From positions 2,501 through 27,805 of the forward strand of contig LUCW03000772.1 of assembly GCA_001586965.3 (NCBI GenBank): a stretch of DNA of 25,305 nt, in the 5' to 3' direction. Below, piece by piece: positions 20,081 through 25,305 of this stretch; within the stretch, counting starts at the first letter, position 1, and the number at the start of each line of letters is the position of its first letter. The translations under genes and the position numbers were made by a program. Source of the DNA: Sphaeroforma sirkka (taxonomy: Eukaryota > Opisthokonta > Ichthyosporea > Ichthyophonida). The notes under the pieces are model-generated. The model saw only the letters and a list, made by a program, of their open reading frames with translations. It was not told where the DNA came from and made no database searches.

Positions 20081-20535
20081 GAGTGTTCCAGTTTGAGGAT
20101 TCATGCAGTTATTCATTTGAGTCTGAACCCATTTCAAATGATAAGGCCACATATCCTCAATGTCGTCTAGTGCGGTACGCAAGAGTTTCTTAAGTTCTCT
20201 ATGACGTGTCTCATTTGCACCCTGCGTTTGAGGTTTGTAAGGAACACCACGCCTATGGGTCATGCCTGATACGAGTATAAGTGCCTCCATTACGTCGGTA
20301 CAAAACTCACTACCGTTATCAGAACATAGTACTCGGGGAAACCGAAGTCATTGAAGACGTGATAGCATAATTCTGCCACTGTTTGTGGACGATTGTTCGG
20401 TATTGCATAAAGCAAGTTATAGCCCGAAGCCACACATAAGAAATGACAGATATATACATCGCCAGTATGCTTGGATCGCGGGAGTTTAACCAAATCGACT
20501 ATGACTCGGCGCATCGGTTGGTCTTCTGTCACACT
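20081..20535 (-). pseudogene. pol: Element 2 integrase DDE core
   Basis: The first Asp is in RRVIVDLVKL (codon 20496-20494), the second in CSDNGSEF (20320-20318) and the Glu in QGANETRHRE (20212-20210), with 35 residues between the last two, the standard DX35E spacing. Frameshifts near 20535 (in an A-run) and 20325 break the reading frame. Catalytic residues are all present. Confidence 0.82.
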
Positions 20536-20971
20536 TTTTTAGGGGTGCCCAACCGTATCGCTTGATCTGGTTCTTTTCACAATCAGTACAGCGTCGGTAT
20601 ACTTCACGTATGGTTTCTTTCAGCGCCGGGTGATCAAGCCCTGCACGAATAGCCATTTTATAAGTATGCTCATATGCTCGATGCGTTAAATTATGTATAA
20701 TTTTAACTCTACTTTCGAGCTCCTCTAAGTCAGTCAGATTCTGCGTAACGCTGGCTGGATGAACCATAGTCCTGTTGGAAAGGGCAACCTCAGTATCAGG
20801 AGGAGTAGACTCTTGAGATACATAATTGACAACATTGGATTGTTGAAGTATCTTCTTCAGTTGTTTCGCAACTCCTGGCTGTTCTTTAAGCAGCGCTTTA
20901 AGTAGTTGAGTGCGAGCTTCAGGTTCTCTTAGAGTTTTGAGTCTTTGATCCATGGCCTTAGCTAGTTCCAT
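20536..20971 (-). pseudogene. pol: Element 2 integrase N-terminal linker and H2C2 zinc finger
   Basis: The frame starts after a shift near 20965 with a Lys/Glu/Leu-rich helical linker (LKALLKEQPGVAKQL). It then has the HHCC finger: HNLTHRAYEH followed about 30 residues later by RRCTDCEKN. This arrangement is the integrase N-terminal zinc-binding domain and places the boundary between the methyltransferase-like module and integrase. Confidence 0.75.
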
Positions 20972-21560
20972 GTTTTACGATCTAATGCCGTTTCAATCGG
21001 CATTACCTCGACTGCAATCTTGTTGGGTGCATGTGTTGTACGAGTCTTGAGCTTTTGTTCAAACTCTTTAGACTCCTCTAGTTTAGCTAAGAACTCGGTT
21101 GAGGGTTTCCACTTAGAGGTACCTGCAGGACCGATGCGACAAACAATGGTGTGTTTCCAAGGCGTCTTCTTAATAGAATAGAATCCCTGATACAAAAACG
21201 TGTCGGTTTCACGGTCGACATAAATAGGTCGTCTTGAATCATATTAATTAAATCACGTATCCATGGGTCGGAGTTACGTAAGGGACAACACAGCGTAATG
21301 GTAGATTTAGTAATATTAACATAATTTAACAACTGTGCGATAAGTTGACAAGGTGGGTTAGCCCACGCATTATGCTTTGATAAGTCAAGCTGAAATGCAT
21401 CACCTTTAGGATGAGTCAACGACCTATATTCAGAAACCTGTTTGTTATGTTCTGCGGCGAACATATCAACAGTAAATGGACCCCATCGTGATTGAGCGAG
21501 GTTAAACCATTTCTTATTTAGCATCCAATCGGTTGCTAATAACTCCTTGACTGTTTTCTG
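20962..21560 (-). pseudogene. Element 2 methyltransferase-like module
   Basis: It follows the RNase H end (HLPDMLSRLVPD) with WGPFTVDMFAAEHNKQVSEY, GDAFQLDLS, AWANPPCQLIAQLL (NPPC at 21359-21348), TITLCCPL and, after a frameshift near 21195, KTPWKHTIVCRIGP. Each motif has a counterpart in element 1 in the same order. The key fourth residue of NPP(Y/F/W) is Cys here, so catalytic activity is doubtful. The similarity to Dam-like domains of DIRS elements is an inference from motif pattern. Confidence 0.55.
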
Positions 21561-22880
21561 GTAGTCGGGCACAAGTCGAGAGAGCATGTCAGGAAGATGG
21601 TTATGTATTCCTGGTATGTGTGTTATATTAAAAGCGAACTTGGCAATAATGTCATGCCAGCGGCTCACCAACTGTGAATCAGGGTTCATATCTTTTAAGT
21701 ATGTTAAAGATTTTTGATCACAGGCGACAGTAAAGTAACTTCCATAAAGGTAGTCTTTAAACTGTCTTAGCGCAGTAACTATAGCAAGGAGCTCTTGTTT
21801 AATGGTAGGGTAATTCCGTTGACTCTTATTATAACTCTTGCTAAAGAATTGTATGTAGCGCGGTTTACCATTTATCGTTTGGTAAAGCACTCCACCTACC
21901 GCTCGATCTGAAGCGTCGGTTGCTACTTGGAATGGGACACCATCCACAGGGTACTGCATGATGGGTGCGTCCATTACTTTACTTTCGACTAGTTTAAATG
22001 CATCATCACATTCTTTAGTCCAAAGCTTTCCCGAAGGTCCTTTGTGCAGCCGTAGGTGACTGAAAGGCTTTAAGTAATGAGAAAGATGCGGTACCGAATC
22101 CGAGAAGAAGTTAACAAACCCACACAGAGAGTTCACATCTCTTCCAGTAATTGGTGTTGATAAATCCAACAGAAACTGTTTCTTGCCAGGATCAATTTCT
22201 ACCCCTGCTGCAGATACTTTGTAGCCAAGTAAGTGTATAGTATCTTTAGCAAAAGAACACTTGTCTTCGTTAATCTTAAGTTTAGCATGATTAAGTCGCT
22301 TTAAGACTTCTTTAACGAGTTTAGCATGTTCATGTGCTGTCTTTGTAAAGATAACTATATCATCTAAATAGACTGATACGTTATACGACAGGTCCGCAAA
22401 TAGTTCCATCATAACTTGTTGGAAGAAAGAAGGTAACATGTGTAAGCCTTCAGGTGCACCTTTAAACTGGTACTTCTTACCTTGCCAAGTAAAGGAAAAG
22501 TATTTCCTATGAGGCTCATATATCTGTAGTTGATGGAATGCAGCTTTTAAGTCTATCTTGGAAAAGATAGTCGCACCCTCCATTTTGCGTAGTATCTCGC
22601 TTATCTTAGGTAAGGGAAAACTATGTTGCGGAATTAGTTTGTTGATTGGCGACAGGTCTAGTACTACTCTTGTTTTACTAAACGTTCCATCAGATTTATA
22701 TTGATCGACCGCTAAGAGAGCTAAGTTAACTGGGGTTGCATCATAATTGATTTCAATTAGACCCTGTTTTTAACCAATCTTCGATTTGGGTTTTGACAAC
22801 GTCTTTGTGTCTCCAACTCACGTAGTTATGTGAAGGACACTTTAACTTAGAGAAGTCGACGTTTGTTAAGTCAAGTCTAA
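21561..22880 (-). pseudogene. pol: Element 2 reverse transcriptase and RNase H
   Basis: RT begins in one frame (NVDFSKLKCP, IEDWLKTG), shifts near 22768, then reads GLIEINYDATPVNLALLAV, RVVLDLSPINKLIPQ, IFSKIDLKAAFHQLQI, FKGAPEGLHMLPSFFQQ and the catalytic YLDDIVIF (about 22371-22360). RNase H follows with ATDASDRAVGGVLYQ, KQELLAIVTAL, VACDQKSLTYL and ITHIPGIHNHLPDMLSR. From 22583 the frame is uninterrupted through RNase H. Catalytic Asp residues are intact. Confidence 0.88.
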
Positions 22881-23450
22881 CGTACCCATATTAGAGAACT
22901 TAAACATACACCAGTCAGTTATTGCAATCTTCCTGTTTTGTATGATTAAGTCCATAATTATATCGGTGAAGTGCGGAATCATATCCTTTGCTTCACCTTC
23001 CGGAGGTTTAGGTATCTTTAACATATTATCATCTGACTGATCTTTATTCGGGTCTAGCCCATTAGGCAGACCAGTGAGTGTTATACCTAAACTGAGAAGA
23101 TCAGTCATACCTATAATTAAATCGTATTTCTGAGACATGTCAGTAACGATTAGGTGAGTCTTCACTTCTCTTCTATCTGACAGCATTATGTGTGCATAGT
23201 CAATGGCTTGTTCGCAAGTAGTAACTTTGCCATTTCCCAAGATTAAATCAGTTGTTTCGTTATGGACAGCCATATCTGTAGCGTAGGCTACTCGGCGTGA
23301 GATAGCAGAGACTTCAGCCCCTGGATCAAATAGTGCCATAACTTTTTCTCCATTTACGAAAACTGTTTGAAAGATACGTTCATCTCCTTTGGTATAGATT
23401 TTATTGAACATTTCCTCATAATCTTGCTCTAGTGCGCACATATGGTACTG
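22866..23450 (-). pseudogene. pol: Element 2 aspartic protease
   Basis: The frame follows TGA (23453-23451) and includes ALFDPGAEVSAIS, where the retropepsin Asp-Thr/Ser-Gly signature reads Asp-Pro-Gly, and the second motif YDLIIGMTDLLSLG. The Thr-to-Pro change needs one base substitution (ACA to CCA) and should impair the catalytic fireman's-grip Thr. It ends in a stop after a frameshift near 22880. The order after gag zinc fingers and before RT supports the call. Confidence 0.75.
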
Positions 23451-24660
23451 TCAGTGCTTAACTTGGACGTCCGGTAAGTCCTTGCAATCCTCTTTGTGCC
23501 AACCGTTAGTACCCTTGCAAGTAGCACACTCTTTCATATAGTGTCCAAAATCTGGCTTGCCTGGTGCACACTTAACAGGGTCGTGTCTACCATTTCACTT
23601 GCCATTACGTTTTGTGAGGCTGTAACCACACTTCTTGCAAGGCGCTCTCACCTTCTTATCACCTTTCGGTTCGGTAGAAGTAGAGCCAGTACCCCCTCCA
23701 GTAGTAGTGCGAGGTTTCTTAGTACTACGCGCAGTATTAGTCTCTACTGCGTTTCGCTTAGTGGGCTGGGTGTAGCTCGTGGTACTAAGTACTCTAGTAG
23801 AGGAATTGGTATGCTTGTGTACTATCTTCTCAAAGACAGACCAAGGCATAGATCGCAAATCACCATAGGCGATGATGTCATCATTGACTTTCTTAAAGAG
23901 GTTAGCTCCCAGAGTCTCCATCATCTGACAAATTAATAAATATTCGCCAGTATAGGTACGACCACCCATCCGAGTATTCATATGTGTCATATGAGCTAGA
24001 GCACCTCGAATAGTGGTATCGTTCGCAAAGAACTTGCGAGACTCTAGAAGTTCACGGTCACGTGCATCTTCAAAAAAGGTGTTAAGTATATTATCACGCA
24101 ACTGGTGCCAGGGTAGGGCTTTCCAGTTGGGCTCATGAGCCTTCAAGATAGTTCGCCGTTCACCTGGCTCACAGAAATGAATAAAGGCATTCATCATCTG
24201 CTTATCCCTAAGGCTGGCAGACTCCTTAAGCTGGTCGAAGGCCTTCAATGTCTCCACTGTACTCTCATTAGTAGAGAAATCGACCTCAGCCTGCGCGTTA
24301 CCTAGCTGCTTTATAAAGCTTGGTTCTAAGTGTTCACGAGGCTCATGCTCAGTGCTACGGGCTGCTAGTGCCAAGATGGTGTCTATTTCCTTTCTCTTGT
24401 TATCGATTAGATAGCGAATGTTATCCGCTTTCCTATCGTCAAGGTCAGAGTCATTCAATAGACGGTCCTCAAGGACTTGCATACCAGAGCGTAATAGCCT
24501 GAGACGAGTATGTCTGGTTCTCACTTCCTCATCCTCAGGATTAGAGCGGGAACTCTCTAACGAGGTACTGGTGTAGCGATTGCCAAAATCGTGATTACCA
24601 GGGTTTAGTTGGCAAATGAGGGTCGATATTACGAGGATGGTAAGCCTCATCGAGTTCCAT
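23451..24660 (-). pseudogene. gag: Element 2 gag with zinc fingers
   Basis: The best start is ATG at 24660 (MELDEAYHPRN), with a frameshift near 24600 into the frame that stays open to TGA at 23597-23595. The central part is helix-rich and capsid-like (about 24350-23800: KESASLRDKQMMNAFIHF, WHQLRDNILNTFFEDARD). A basic Thr/Lys tail then leads to CKKCGYS. In the same frame past the TGA come HDPVKC and CATCKGTNGWHKEDC, further Cys/His clusters, ending at a second TGA (23453-23451). The zinc-binding nucleocapsid part is therefore split by an in-frame UGA. Confidence 0.65.
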
Positions 24661-24761
24661 GCGATCATATCCTCTGACAGGGTTAGGTTTGTCAAGAGGA
24701 TGGTCAATGGTAGCATCAGAGCTATAGAGATTAGATTTTGAAATATTTTCTCTCTCGCCAG

Positions 24762-24838
24762 TGGTAACTGACTTAGTGGTAAACATACTGGCTGGTAAAC
24801 CAGTAGGTCTCGGGTTCGAAACTCGGCCCGAATTTTTT
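24762..24838 (+). ncRNA. tRNA-like Pol III unit (SINE head or tRNA pseudogene)
   Basis: On the + strand there is an A-box-like TGACTTAGTGG (24769-24779), an anticodon-arm-like stem ACTGG/CCAGT (24787-24804) whose loop includes CTGGTAA, a variable region AGGTC, and a canonical T arm with B box GGTTCGAAACT (24813-24823). A T6 run (about 24833) could terminate Pol III. The acceptor and D stems do not pair, and the anticodon loop has eight bases, so it is not a functional tRNA. A tRNA-Thr(GGT)-like origin or a tRNA-derived SINE head are both possible. It lies antisense to the start of element 2 gag. Confidence 0.4.
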
Positions 24839-24983
24839 CTTCTTCTTCGGTATAGGAAGAATATCAGCCAAGTGGGACACGATAGAGGGTCCACAACTGC
24901 TGCTGCCGCTAGCTCCTTCAAGAGCGCTTCAGTGCAGTTCAATTGGCGTCGAGATTGAGAGGATCCAACCACTCGTTGTCGAG

Positions 24984-25305
24984 TTATGGCGTCCTCAGCT
25001 TCGGCCCCAAGATTTGAGCTGAATGGAATGGCTTCTCCATCGATGGCGAAACCGAAATTTTCGGACAGGTCAATACTTCCTTTTCACTCCGGATTTGTGC
25101 TGGAGTGTCCTTTAGATGTGGAGTTATAATGCCCCCCGACATTCGTATCCACGAATTTTCCAGCCTTTCGACGTTTATCCCAATATTTGACGGCACGTGG
25201 TCAGGGGGGGGCAAGCTGGGGTCCTGAGCTTCACTCCTAGGTGATACACGGACGCTGGCGAGCCTTTCCGCAGTAGTAGATACCTCTTCTTCCAAGGCTT
25301 TAGGA
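24984..25305 (-). CDS. Unidentified open frame running off the window
   Basis: A minus-strand frame enters from the right edge and stops at 24984. The peptide is of mixed composition (for example STTAERLASVRVSPRSEAQD, then SNIGINVERLENSWIRMSGG), with no low-complexity bias, but I recognise no domain. It could be an upstream part of element 2 (5' leader or extra ORF) or an unrelated gene. No LTR sequence of family A or B is visible here. Confidence 0.3.
   Translation of the reverse strand, partial: PKALEEEVSTTAERLASVRVSPRSEAQDPSLPPPDHVPSNIGINVERLENSWIRMSGGIITPHLKDTPAQIRSEKEVLTCPKISVSPSMEKPFHSAQILGPKLRTP

Larger units (their letters stand above)
18518..24790 (-). mobile_element. Element 2: decayed Ty3/gypsy chromodomain retrotransposon
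   Basis: Minus-strand gag, zinc finger, protease, RT, RNase H, methyltransferase-like module, H2C2/DDE integrase and chromodomain lie in order from about 24790 down to 19230, followed by the 3' LTR. Disruptions include TGA at 23595 and 23451 and frameshifts near 24600, 22880, 22768, 21195, 20965, 20535, 20325 and 20080. The 5' LTR and primer binding site would lie beyond about 24790 and are not seen before 25305. The element is lower in GC than element 1 and clearly a different lineage. Confidence 0.8.

Noticed and set aside
24820..24840. T-arm complement as primer binding site of element 2
   Set aside because: No TGG start for CCA pairing precedes it on the minus strand and no 5' LTR abuts it.
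24320..24958. Short + strand ORFs over the gag region of element 2
   Set aside because: They are antisense shadows of gag without features.

Overview
The window is eukaryotic nuclear DNA. It has GT-AG introns full of microsatellites, a downstream AATAAA signal, a protein kinase catalytic core split over three exons, and several decayed Ty3/gypsy-type LTR retrotransposons. Nothing prokaryotic (Shine-Dalgarno sites, operons, CRISPR) is present. The species cannot be fixed from the sequence; a unicellular opisthokont-like protist with a repeat-rich genome is a guess only.

Layout. Positions 1-831 are TA, TATG, TG and GGGTGT microsatellites ending in a 3' splice site. Positions 832-5247 hold the 3' part of a Ser/Thr kinase gene on the + strand (exons 832-1057, 1647-1840, 2506-5247). 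Its long last exon adds a disordered, His/Thr-rich linker and a multi-pass membrane region to the kinase domain, an arrangement reminiscent of IKS-type kinases. Positions 5248-6243 are intergenic and carry two weak copies of the kinase gene's 3' end.

Positions 6244-12981 hold element 1, a + strand gag-pol (gag, protease, reverse transcriptase, RNase H, a methyltransferase-like domain, H2C2 and DDE integrase) broken by stops and frameshifts. It lies between two nearly identical 246-251 bp repeats in INVERTED orientation, with two tandem-repeat arrays near its 3' end. Positions 12982-13690 have no recognisable content. Positions 13691-14286 are a solo LTR with a TATA target duplication.

Positions 14287-18517 are a graveyard: a decayed zinc-finger-like ORF, 175 bp, 302 bp and 46 bp tandem duplications, a possible spliced minus-strand ORF, and the integrase tail of a third retroelement. 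Positions 18518 to about 24790 hold element 2, a minus-strand gag-pol with its 3' LTR (same family as the solo LTR) inserted in a TA tract. It has the same methyltransferase-like insertion and an additional chromodomain. Its 5' LTR is not in the window. A tRNA-like Pol III promoter unit overlaps its gag start on the opposite strand. The end (24984-25305) carries an unidentified open frame running off the window.

Most unusual observations: (1) inverted, substitution-free 250 bp repeats around an integrase-bearing but decayed gag-pol; (2) a methyltransferase-like NPP(W/C) module between RNase H and integrase in two divergent elements; (3) an in-frame UGA just before the protease in both elements; (4) a kinase fused to a polytopic membrane domain, with degenerate copies of its terminal coding segment downstream.
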